DNA from: Dehalococcoidia bacterium
GTDB lineage: Bacteria > Chloroflexota > Dehalococcoidia > UBA3495
Direction of reading: 5' to 3'
Length of the DNA: 8,822 nt
NCBI GenBank assembly: GCA_002730485.1
Contig: PCAH01000148.1
Coordinates: 1-8,822 of the forward strand
In this document: positions 1 to 6,034 of the stretch, piece after piece
Layout of the letters: every line of letters begins with the position of its first letter
How positions within the stretch are numbered: the stretch's first letter is position 1
The notes under the pieces: model-generated
What the model saw: only the letters and a program-made list of their open reading frames with translations
Database searches by the model: none
What the model was told of the DNA's origin: nothing
Program-made: the position numbers and the translations under genes

Positions 1-1076
1 GCCTTGTGGAGATCACGCAGGGTGTAAGCGCCGCACATACCCATGGCCACCTTCAAAGCCCCCATGAAGTTCTGGGTGCCGTCGGTCTTGGAGGTTGGCC
101 CGTAGAGAATCTCTTTCAGTGAGCCTTTGGTGCCGACCGAGATTCGGGTGCCTCTGGGCAGTTCGGGGTGAGGGTTGGCCATGCCCCAGTTGAATCCTCT
201 TCCAGGGGCCTCATTGGCCTGGGCGAAGGGGGTACCTAGCATCACGCCGTCCGCTCCGCTGACCATGGCCTTGCACACATCGCCGCCGGTGCGGAAACCG
301 CCGTCGGTGATGATGGATACGTACCTACCGGTGCGACGGAAGTAATCTTCCCTGGCTGCGGCGCACTGGAGGGTGGCAGTTACCTGGGGGACGCCTACAC
401 CCACAACCTCGCGGGTGGTACAGGCGGCTCCGGGACCGACTCCGACCAACAGGCCGTCGATGCCGGTTTCCATCAGTTCCAGGGCAACTTCATACGTTAC
501 GCAGTTGCCAACCATCACAGGGACTTTCAGGGCATCGATCAGTTCTGAGAAGACCAGGCCACGGTAACTGTTGGACATATGTCGGGCTGTGGTTACTGTG
601 GACTGGACAACGACCATGTCGGCTCCGGCTTCAACTGCCGGTGGTGACATGCGTTTGGTGTTCTGTGGGGTAAATGAGACCGCGCAGGTGGCGCCGGTGT
701 TCTTGATCTCACGGACGCGCTGTCCGATCAGTTCTTCTTTGATGGGCTCGGAGTAAACCTTTTGGAGGAAACCGGTGACTTCATCCAGGGGGCATGAGAT
801 GATCTCTTCCAGCACTGAATAGGGATCGTCGTACCTGGTGTAGAGCCCCTCAGCGTTCATTACCCCAAGTCCGCCCATCTCATGCATGTATGAAGCGAAC
901 CCAGGAGAAACGGCGCCGTCCATTGCCGAGGCCATGATTGGAATCTCGAATTCCAAGCTGCCGATGGTCATTTTGGTTGAGGTCAACTCGGGGTTGATTG
1001 TCACCTGACCGGGAACGATTGCTACCTCGTCAAAACCATAAGAACGTTCTAGTTCTTTGAACAGCCTTCTCCCCAT
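1..1076 (-). CDS. guaB3: GuaB3-family IMP dehydrogenase-related protein (3' end cut by window edge)
   Basis: Reading the minus strand from the ATG at 1076 gives 358 codons with no stop. The frame runs off position 1, so only the last few residues should be missing. The protein is a (beta/alpha)8 barrel of the IMPDH/GMP reductase family. It shows an early IPIMASAMDG segment (about 45-54), the catalytic-loop cysteine in GPGAACTTR (Cys219), the phosphate-binding TDGGFRTGGD (257-266) and ADGVMLGTPFA (275-285), and a late GTKGSLKEILYGP segment. There is no CBS pair: the region where GuaB carries it (about 95-120) is too short. The GGLGVMNAEG and LYTRYDDP segments are typical of GuaB3 rather than GuaB. 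Family members act on IMP/GMP with NAD(P); a cyanobacterial GuaB3 has been reported as a GMP reductase, so IMP oxidation should not be assumed. The start is supported by AAGAGGT at 1085-1091, 8 nt upstream. Its neighbour, the 5S gene, is divergent. Confidence 0.9.
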   Translation of the reverse strand, partial: MGRRLFKELERSYGFDEVAIVPGQVTINPELTSTKMTIGSLEFEIPIMASAMDGAVSPGFASYMHEMGGLGVMNAEGLYTRYDDPYSVLEEIISCPLDEVTGFLQKVYSEPIKEELIGQRVREIKNTGATCAVSFTPQNTKRMSPPAVEAGADMVVVQSTVTTARHMSNSYRGLVFSELIDALKVPVMVGNCVTYEVALELMETGIDGLLVGVGPGAACTTREVVGVGVPQVTATLQCAAAREDYFRRTGRYVSIITDGGFRTGGDVCKAMVSGADGVMLGTPFAQANEAPGRGFNWGMANPHPELPRGTRISVGTKGSLKEILYGPTSKTDGTQNFMGALKVAMGMCGAYTLRDLHK

Positions 1077-1112
1077 CCCTGCGCACCTCTTCCGTTACCG
1101 ATTCTTTGGTTG

Positions 1113-1142
1113 ATTTAATCAGTATTCAGAGTGAAAAGTCAA
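1113..1142 (-). promoter_or_regulatory. Sigma-70-type promoter for the GuaB3 gene
   Basis: On the minus strand, TTGACT (1137-1142, five of six to the -35 consensus) is followed after 18 bp by TTAAAT (1113-1118, four of six to the -10 consensus). Transcription would begin near 1105 and leave a leader of about 30 nt holding the AAGAGGT ribosome-binding site. Position and strand fit the gene starting at 1076. Confidence 0.6.
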
Positions 1143-1261
1143 CCTGGCTTTATGTTAAATTGGAGGCTGGAGAAACCTGTAAATAATCCGATACGGAAAC
1201 CTTCGGAAATACCAGGCTGGGACCAATTCTGAGCAGATTGGAGATTTCTACCGATTTACCC

Positions 1262-1290
1262 TTGCGGCCTTGGTACAAATGATGCATACT
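1262..1290 (+). promoter_or_regulatory. Possible promoter of the 5S rRNA gene
   Basis: TTGCGG (1262-1267) and CATACT (1285-1290) are separated by 17 bp, with matches of three of six and four of six to the consensus hexamers. Initiation would fall near 1297, about 10 nt before the mature 5S end. A promoter is expected here because the gene upstream is divergent and no 23S gene precedes the 5S. The hexamers are weak, so the exact placement is uncertain. Confidence 0.3.
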
Positions 1291-1306
1291 AATTGAGCTG
1301 ATATAT

Positions 1307-1426
1307 CTTCTGGTGGTTCTAGCGACGCGGCCCCACCCGTTCCCATCCCGAACACGGTAGTGAAACGCTTCAGCGCCTACGATACTGCTCTGGCGACGGA
1401 GTGGGAAAATAGGTCACCGCCGGGAG
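1307..1426 (+). rRNA. rrf: 5S ribosomal RNA
   Basis: The segment contains the conserved 5S core: CCCACCCG, then TCCCATCCCGAACACGG, then TAGTGAAACGC, with the loop order of bacterial 5S rRNA. The ends pair to form helix I: CTTCTGGTGG at 1307-1316 pairs with CCGCCGGGAG at 1417-1426, mixing Watson-Crick and G-U pairs. Pairing can be extended 4 bp further outward (1303-1306 with 1427-1430), presumably in the precursor. The length of 120 nt is normal. No 16S or 23S gene is in the window, so this copy is not part of a visible rRNA operon. Mature ends may be off by a few nucleotides. Confidence 0.93.
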
Positions 1427-1611
1427 GTATTTCAACACTTCTCTAGCAAGCCTCCAAACTGCTGCACCTTCCCAGTCTACGGCCCCGGTGCCTCCAGCCA
1501 CAGGCAACTTCAGGTAATCCTCATGTTTGGTTAAGGCTCACACCTTTTTCCCACTTTTGTCCAGGCTCGGCTGGGCTCACCTCTCCATTAAATTGCGTGC
1601 TTAATTGTGCC
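1427..1611. other. Intergenic spacer, no gene seen
   Basis: Neither strand shows a credible gene between the 5S end and the clpC promoter. A T-run at about 1542-1546 follows no good hairpin, so I cannot name a 5S terminator. A weak 5-bp inverted repeat (TGCCT and AGGCA) lies near 1490-1510. I found no tRNA-like fold. Confidence 0.5.
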
Positions 1612-1640
1612 TTTACACATAGTTAGGCCTCTAATATAAT
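1612..1640 (+). promoter_or_regulatory. Strong sigma-70-type promoter for clpC
   Basis: TTTACA (1612-1617, five of six to the -35 consensus) and TATAAT (1635-1640, perfect -10) are separated by exactly 17 bp. The start of transcription would be near 1647, about 300 nt before the clpC start codon. I saw no CIRCE element (HrcA) or CtsR heptad repeat over the promoter, so any stress control would have to work another way, for example through the leader. Confidence 0.8.
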
Positions 1641-1776
1641 TGGATGCACGAGGGCCATGAGGGTGAATCCCCTACAGGGCCCCACTCCCACCGCCCATTC
1701 AGCGCGGTTGGGAACAGCCCCACAGGTCAACTCCCTCCACTATCGGGTCTTTGCGGTAAATTGGTGGCAAACACAC

Positions 1777-1890
1777 CTAACAGTGGCTAGTCTGCTCCAT
1801 TACTATGTGGACAGGCGTTTCGTTAGAATGGCTGGTCCGGTCCATCATCACATGGGCGGACGTGTCGTAAGAATGGCAAGTCTCTCTATC
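1777..1890 (+). repeat. 45-nt tandem repeat: two full units plus a partial third, each full unit a hairpin
   Basis: Units start at 1777, 1822 and 1867. Units 1 and 2 each comprise a 13-nt linker (consensus close to GTTAGAATGGCTG), a 27-nt hairpin and a 5-nt tail (GTTTC or GTGTC). The third keeps the linker and 11 nt, then diverges into the clpC translation-start region. Hairpins 1790-1816 and 1835-1861 have the same plan: 5 bp, one bulged base on the 5' side, 5 bp and a 6-nt loop. Four of the ten pairs differ between copies and all stay paired. One is a full T-A to C-G double change and three are switches between G-U and A-U. The loops (TACTAT and CATCAC) are not conserved. Confidence 0.65.
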
Positions 1891-1894
1891 TAAT

Positions 1895-1919
1895 AGGAAC
1901 CATGGTGAAACGGGTTCCT
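1895..1919 (+). promoter_or_regulatory. Inverted repeat enclosing an upstream in-frame ATG before clpC
   Basis: AGGAACC (1895-1901) pairs perfectly with GGTTCCT (1913-1919), placing the in-frame ATG at 1902 in an 11-nt loop. If it folds, it would hide the only purine-rich stretch ahead of that ATG and leave the AGGAG at 1935-1939 exposed for the start at 1947. It sits directly after the tandem hairpins. Confidence 0.4.
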
Positions 1920-1934
1920 TACCTCACTCCCTTC

Positions 1935-1939
1935 AGGAG
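1935..1939 (+). promoter_or_regulatory. Ribosome-binding site that decides the clpC start
   Basis: AGGAG lies 7 nt before the ATG at 1947. The alternative in-frame ATG at 1902 has only a GGA 3 nt upstream. Starting at 1947 also gives the usual ClpC N-terminus, so 1947 is preferred. Confidence 0.75.
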
Positions 1940-1946
1940 CGATAAT

Positions 1947-4460
1947 ATGGGCAGTAGATTCGAAAAGTTCTCCGAACGCGCGCGGCGAGTGCTATCCCTG
2001 GCACAAGAAGAAGCACAGCGGTTTAACCATAACTATATCGGCACCGAGCATATCCTCTTAGGCCTTGTCCGTGAGACGGAAGGCGTTGCAGCTCGCGTGC
2101 TATCCAGTCTCTCTGTGGACCTCACCAAGGTCCGTTCGGCCGTGGAATTCATCATCGGTCGCGGCGAGAAACCGGCACAGGGCGAGATTGGTCTAACCCC
2201 CCGCGCGAAGAAAGTAGTGGAATTGGCCGTTGACGAAGCTCGACGGATGAACCACACATATATAGGAACGGAGCACTTGCTCATCGGTCTACTGCGAGAG
2301 GGTGAAGGCGTGGCCGCTGGCGTCCTGGAAAGTCTGGGTGTAACCCTGGACAAGGTCAGGGCCGAAACCCACCGCATACTCAGCCATACCTCCAGCACCG
2401 GCTCCCAAAGTGGCCGGTCAACTTCCAAGACACCAACCCTCGATCAACTGGGCATCGACTTAACTGTCGCCGCCAAGTCCGAGAAGCTTGACCCGGTCAT
2501 CGGCCGGCCAAAAGAGATTGAGCGGATGGTCCAGATTCTCAGCCGCCGAACCAAGAACAACCCGGTTCTGGTTGGCGAACCCGGCGTCGGCAAGACCGCC
2601 ATCGTCGAGGCAATGGCCCAATTGATCAGCTCTGGAGAAGTCCCCGACACACTTCAGGGCAAGCGTCTGGTAACCCTGGACATGGGCGCTCTGGTCGCTG
2701 GAACCAAGTATCGGGGTGAATTCGAAGAGCGGTTGAAGAAGGTCATTGAGGAGATCAAGGTTGCTGGCAACTGTGTCCTCTTCATTGATGAGATTCATAC
2801 GATCGTTGGAGCAGGCGCCGCTGAAGGCGCAGTAGATGCTTCCAATATATTGAAGCCTTCACTGGCTCGCGGCGAGATTCAATGTATCGGCGCGACCACC
2901 TTGGACGACTACCGCAAGTACGTGGAACGCGACCCAGCATTGGAGCGCAGACTTCAACCCGTTCGAGTTGAAGAGCCTTCTGATGACGACACCGTCGCGA
3001 TCCTGATGGGTGTTCGTCACAAGTACGAAGAGCACCACAAAGTAGACATCACCGATGAAGCCATCCGGAGCGCAGCCCTCCTAGCCCAGCGCTATATCCC
3101 GGACCGCTTCCTGCCGGACAAGGCCATCGACCTCATTGACGAAGCCGGTTCCCGTGTACGGTTGCGCGGCAGCGCCACTCCCGCATCGGTCAAAGACGCC
3201 ATGCAAGTCTTGGAGCAGGTCCGCAAAGAGAAGGATGAAGCCATCGCCTCTCAGCAGTATGAGACGGCGGCAGAACTCCGTGACCGGGAACTCCGTCAGA
3301 CGGAGAACCTGGACACCCTGGAAAAAGAATGGCAAGAGGGCGAGAACAAAGAGCGCCGCGCTGTCACTGAAGACGATATCGCTGAAGTCGTCAGCATGTG
3401 GACCGGTATCCCGGTGACACGGCTGGCGGAAGAAGAGACCGAACGGCTCCTACAGATGGAAGCCGAACTGCATAAGCGCATCATAGGACAGGACGAAGCC
3501 ATCGTCAGCATCTCCAAGTCGGTTCGCCGCGCCCGGGCAGGTCTGAAGGACTCCCGCCGACCCATCGGCGTGTTCATGTTCCTTGGCCCCACCGGTGTTG
3601 GTAAAACCGAGTTGGTCCGAACATTGGCCGAGTTCATGTTCGGCGACGAAGACAACATGATCCGCTTGGACATGTCAGAGTTCCAAGAACGGCACACGGT
3701 CGCCCGACTGATTGGTGCGCCTCCTGGATACGTTGGCTACGACGAGGGCGGACAACTCACCGAGGGTGTTCGACGCAAAAACTACTGCGCTGTGCTCCTT
3801 GATGAGATTGAAAAAGCCCACCCTGAAGTATTCAACATACTTCTGCAGATCTTCGACGCCGGTCAATTGACCGACGCCAGAGGTCGGAAGGTGGACTTCC
3901 GGAACTCCATCATAATCATGACAAGTAACCTTGGGTCTGACTTGATCAAGCGTGAGACCGCCCTAGGCTTCTCCGCAAAGTCCAACGAGGCCCAGACCGA
4001 CGACAGCGCGTACGAAAGGATGAAGGAAAAGGTACTGGAAGAGGTCAAACGCTTCTTCCGTCCCGAATTCCTCAACCGGATCGACTCAACTGTGGTGTTC
4101 CACCAGCTCACGCGCCCTGAGATTCTGCAGATCGTTGATCTGATGATGAATCAGGTTCGAGACGAGCTCGGCGAGAAAGATATTGAAATGGAAGTCACCG
4201 AAGCGGCCAAGATCCATCTTGGAGAGAACGGGTTCGACCCGGTCTTGGGTGCCAGGCCACTGCGGAGACTCATCCAGGACGAGATCGAAGACCGATTGTC
4301 CGACGAAGTCCTAAGCCGACGACTGGTAGCGGGAGACGTTGCCATAATCGATCTGGATAGCGAAGGGGTAATCAAGATCTCTTCCAAAAAGGCCAAGTCC
4401 AAGCCCAAGGCTAAGGCCAAATCTGAACCGGAAGCCGAGGCAGTTGCTTCAGCAGACTAA
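1947..4460 (+). CDS. clpC: ClpC, AAA+ unfoldase subunit of the ClpCP protease
   Basis: This hexameric cytoplasmic unfoldase uses ATP to unfold proteins and feed them to ClpP. The 837-residue product has the full ClpC order. Two Clp-N repeats (about 1-145) carry the paired IGTEHILLGL and IGTEHLLIGL segments. The first AAA+ module has Walker A GEPGVGKT (210-217) and Walker B VLFIDE (277-282). A UVR/middle domain (about 420-450) separates ClpC from ClpA. The second module has Walker A GPTGVGKT (547-554), Walker B VLLDE (616-620) and an Arg finger in FLNRID (Arg711). An LGF tripeptide at 673-675 matches the ClpP-docking loop, so a ClpP partner is expected elsewhere. The last 25 or so residues are a Lys/Glu/Ala-rich tail with alternating K-A and K-S steps, probably disordered. 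The start at 1947 follows AGGAG. An in-frame ATG at 1902 would add 15 residues unlike the family. Expression is probably from the promoter at 1612-1640; radA follows 100 bp later behind a terminator. Confidence 0.97.
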   Translation: MGSRFEKFSERARRVLSLAQEEAQRFNHNYIGTEHILLGLVRETEGVAARVLSSLSVDLTKVRSAVEFIIGRGEKPAQGEIGLTPRAKKVVELAVDEARRMNHTYIGTEHLLIGLLREGEGVAAGVLESLGVTLDKVRAETHRILSHTSSTGSQSGRSTSKTPTLDQLGIDLTVAAKSEKLDPVIGRPKEIERMVQILSRRTKNNPVLVGEPGVGKTAIVEAMAQLISSGEVPDTLQGKRLVTLDMGALVAGTKYRGEFEERLKKVIEEIKVAGNCVLFIDEIHTIVGAGAAEGAVDASNILKPSLARGEIQCIGATTLDDYRKYVERDPALERRLQPVRVEEPSDDDTVAILMGVRHKYEEHHKVDITDEAIRSAALLAQRYIPDRFLPDKAIDLIDEAGSRVRLRGSATPASVKDAMQVLEQVRKEKDEAIASQQYETAAELRDRELRQTENLDTLEKEWQEGENKERRAVTEDDIAEVVSMWTGIPVTRLAEEETERLLQMEAELHKRIIGQDEAIVSISKSVRRARAGLKDSRRPIGVFMFLGPTGVGKTELVRTLAEFMFGDEDNMIRLDMSEFQERHTVARLIGAPPGYVGYDEGGQLTEGVRRKNYCAVLLDEIEKAHPEVFNILLQIFDAGQLTDARGRKVDFRNSIIIMTSNLGSDLIKRETALGFSAKSNEAQTDDSAYERMKEKVLEEVKRFFRPEFLNRIDSTVVFHQLTRPEILQIVDLMMNQVRDELGEKDIEMEVTEAAKIHLGENGFDPVLGARPLRRLIQDEIEDRLSDEVLSRRLVAGDVAIIDLDSEGVIKISSKKAKSKPKAKAKSEPEAEAVASAD

Positions 4461-4487
4461 CCCCGGCAAATAACCCAGGATTTACTG

Positions 4488-4523
4488 ACAGAAGGCCCCA
4501 CAAACGTGGGGCCTTCTGTTGTT
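4488..4523 (+). terminator. Intrinsic terminator of clpC
   Basis: A perfect 14-bp GC-rich stem (4488-4501 with 4506-4519) has a 4-nt AAAC loop and is followed by TTGTT. It lies 27 nt after the clpC stop. The stem is very strong but the T-tract is short and broken. The T-tract runs directly into the extended -10 of the radA promoter. Confidence 0.85.
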
Positions 4524-4528
4524 ATAAT
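4520..4528 (+). promoter_or_regulatory. Extended -10 promoter of radA
   Basis: TGTTATAAT (4520-4528) is a perfect TGn extended -10 with a consensus TATAAT. The -35 position would fall inside the clpC terminator stem, where no TTGACA-like hexamer exists, so the extended -10 must carry recognition. Initiation would be near 4535, about 26 nt before the radA start. Confidence 0.6.
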
Positions 4529-4548
4529 GGCCACGTATTATCCGGGTG

Positions 4549-4554
4549 AGGTGG
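4549..4554 (+). promoter_or_regulatory. Ribosome-binding site that decides the radA start
   Basis: AGGTGG lies 6 nt before the GTG at 4561. An earlier in-frame GTG at 4546 would overlap this site and has no ribosome-binding site of its own. Confidence 0.6.
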
Positions 4555-4560
4555 TGCAGT

Positions 4561-6009
4561 GTGGCTAAGGTAAAGGATAAACGGCGAACGGTTTTCATGT
4601 GCCCGTCTTGCGGCAACGAATCTGCCAAATGGATGGGATTCTGTTCTGCCCTGGGTTGCGGCTCTCAATCTCCACTGGTAGAAATGACCGTGGCCCCAGA
4701 ACAAAAAGGCCGCCCCGGCTGGCTCGCCGCTCAACCAACTGAGGTGGTCGAGCTTTCCTCCATCTCTTCAAATGACCAAACCCGCGACGCGCTGCCGTCT
4801 GCAGAATTGAACCGAGTTCTTGGCGGCGGAGTTGTGCCAGGTTCAGTGGTGCTCCTAGCTGGGGAACCCGGCGTCGGCAAATCCACGTTATTGCTTCAAA
4901 TGGCCCAGTACGTTGCTGCCAAAGGCGAAAAGGTGCTCTACGTCAGCGGCGAAGAATCCCCTCAGCAGATCAAACTTCGCTCAGACCGATTGGGGTTTGT
5001 CGGAGATGGGGTTTTGATGCTCCCCGAGACCGATCTGACAACAGTGATCGAAAAGCTGGATGCGGTCCGGCCAGGCCTGGCAATCGTAGATTCCATCCAG
5101 ACTCTATATAGCGACGACGAAACCTCCGGCCCTGGCAGTGTTGGGCAGGTGCGTGAGGCGGGGTTGCGGCTCCTGCGTTGGGCCAAAGCCAGCGGTATCG
5201 CGGTGTTTGTGTCAGGCCACATGACCAAGGACGGCTCTCTGGCTGGTCCCAGAGTCCTGGAGCACATGGTTGATGTTGTCCTCTACCTAGAATCCCAGGA
5301 AGATGGCGGCTACCGGGTGTTGCGCGCCGGCAAGAACAGGTTTGGAGCCACCACGGAGGTTGGAGTGTTCGAGATGGCCGAGCAAGGCCTAATGGACGTT
5401 TCCGACCCGTCGAAGGCTCTGCTGTCACAACGCGCGGGTGGCGCTATCGGAGCTTCTTTGGCCCCTGTTGTCGAAGGCAGCCGCGCTTTGCTCTTGGAAG
5501 TACAGGCTCTCACATCTCCATCCCAGTTACCGGCGCCTCGCCGCGTCGCGAATGGTGTGGATTACAACCGCCTGCTCATGTTGGCCGCGGTTGCTTCTCG
5601 CCGTGCTGGCCTGGAAGTCTCAGGGCAGGACATCATCACCAACGTAGCCGGTGGTTTCAAGATCAGTGAGCCAGCGGCAGACCTACCCCTGGTTCTGGCC
5701 ATGGCCTCCAGTCTTTATAACTGTCCACTGGATCCAGAGTTGTTCGCCTTTGGCGAGATTGGGTTGAGCGCCGAGATTCGGGCCGTCTCCCAAGCCCAAC
5801 GGAGGGTCACCGAGGCCGGCAGGTTGGGCCTGAAGAAGTGCGTCTTGCCGGAGGCTTGCCTGGAAGGGTTGAAAGTACCCGAGGGAATGAAGGTCATTGG
5901 AGTGAGAACGCTGCGGCAGGCCATCAATACCGTGCTGACCAAGGACCGAAACAGGAACAGGTCAGAGAATGCCGACAGGGAACCTGAGACGGTACTGAAA
6001 GCGGACTAG
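4561..6009 (+). CDS. radA: RadA (Sms), DNA repair and recombination ATPase
   Basis: RadA is a hexameric DnaB-like helicase/RecA-type ATPase that drives branch migration of recombination intermediates in the cytoplasm. The product is 482 residues, close to the usual 450-460 plus a short polar tail. An N-terminal zinc finger uses Cys14, Cys17, Cys28 and Cys33. The ATPase core has Walker A GEPGVGKS (101-108), Walker B LAIVDS (173-178) and the RadA-specific KNRFG motif (258-262). The C-terminal Lon-like domain (about 285-460) has the RadA form NVAGGFKISEPAADL, without the Lon protease serine, and GEIGLSAEIRAVSQAQRR. The oddity is the zinc finger: the second cysteine pair is C-x4-C (CSALGC) instead of the usual C-x2-C, and the following residues depart from the common WN-containing form. 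The GTG start at 4561 gives a family-like MAKVKDKRRTVF opening. The gene has its own promoter behind the clpC terminator and converges on moaE. Confidence 0.97.
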   Translation: MAKVKDKRRTVFMCPSCGNESAKWMGFCSALGCGSQSPLVEMTVAPEQKGRPGWLAAQPTEVVELSSISSNDQTRDALPSAELNRVLGGGVVPGSVVLLAGEPGVGKSTLLLQMAQYVAAKGEKVLYVSGEESPQQIKLRSDRLGFVGDGVLMLPETDLTTVIEKLDAVRPGLAIVDSIQTLYSDDETSGPGSVGQVREAGLRLLRWAKASGIAVFVSGHMTKDGSLAGPRVLEHMVDVVLYLESQEDGGYRVLRAGKNRFGATTEVGVFEMAEQGLMDVSDPSKALLSQRAGGAIGASLAPVVEGSRALLLEVQALTSPSQLPAPRRVANGVDYNRLLMLAAVASRRAGLEVSGQDIITNVAGGFKISEPAADLPLVLAMASSLYNCPLDPELFAFGEIGLSAEIRAVSQAQRRVTEAGRLGLKKCVLPEACLEGLKVPEGMKVIGVRTLRQAINTVLTKDRNRNRSENADREPETVLKAD

Positions 6010-6012
6010 ATC

Positions 6013-6034
6013 AGAGCGGAAACGCTCTTCGTTT
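6013..6034 (+). terminator. Intrinsic terminator of radA
   Basis: Three bases after the radA TAG, AGAGCG (6013-6018), a GAAA tetraloop and CGCTCT (6023-6028) form a 6-bp hairpin followed by TTCGTTT. The T-rich tail overlaps the moaE stop codon. Read on the other strand the hairpin has no T-tract, so it probably serves radA only. Confidence 0.65.

Larger units (their letters stand above)
1647..1946 (+). promoter_or_regulatory. Long structured 5' leader of clpC
   Basis: This is the predicted untranslated leader between the clpC promoter and its start codon. By eye it holds a series of possible hairpins: 1687-1712 (CCCACCGC with GCGG and TGGG, one bulged T), 1761-1780 (TTGGTG with CACC and AA, one bulged T), the repeated pair at 1790-1816 and 1835-1861, and 1895-1919 over an upstream in-frame ATG. 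It matches no riboswitch or T-box I recognise. The one open frame inside it (1657-1893, 78 codons) does not behave like a gene. Regulation of clpC by this leader is an inference from its length and structure. Confidence 0.5.

Noticed and set aside
373..756. Two short plus-strand open frames inside the GuaB3 gene
   Set aside because: Both are opposite-strand shadows of a clearly conserved enzyme frame.
1201..1302. Remnant of a 23S rRNA 3' end just before the 5S gene
   Set aside because: Short pieces such as ATACCAGGCTGG and TACTAATTGAG resemble 23S 3'-end phrases, but the match is broken, lacks the surrounding helices and is within chance for AT-rich promoter-like sequence.
1600..1700. CIRCE or CtsR operator at the clpC promoter
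   Set aside because: No TTAGCACTC/GAGTGCTAA inverted repeat and no tandem GGTCAAA heptads were seen near the promoter.
1777..1890. CRISPR array
   Set aside because: Only two to three units, about 70 percent identical with no constant repeat and variable spacer structure; the variation preserves base pairing instead.
1657..1893. A 78-codon open frame in the clpC leader as a gene or leader peptide
   Set aside because: No proper ribosome-binding site (GAGGG is only 2 nt from the ATG) and no recognisable family. Between the two full 45-nt repeat units most changes fall at first codon positions rather than third, the opposite of protein conservation, while stem pairing is kept.
1902..1946. clpC starting at the ATG at 1902
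   Set aside because: Poor ribosome-binding site, ATG in a hairpin loop, and 15 extra residues unlike ClpC. The ATG at 1947 has AGGAG at 7 nt and a canonical N-terminus.
4546..4560. radA starting at the GTG at 4546
   Set aside because: It would overlap the ribosome-binding site of the GTG at 4561 and add five residues not seen in the family.
2033..5513. Several antisense and out-of-frame open frames within clpC and radA, including one of 152 codons at 4970-5428
   Set aside because: They overlap strongly conserved coding sequence, resemble no family and lack ribosome-binding sites; they are shadows of the real frames.
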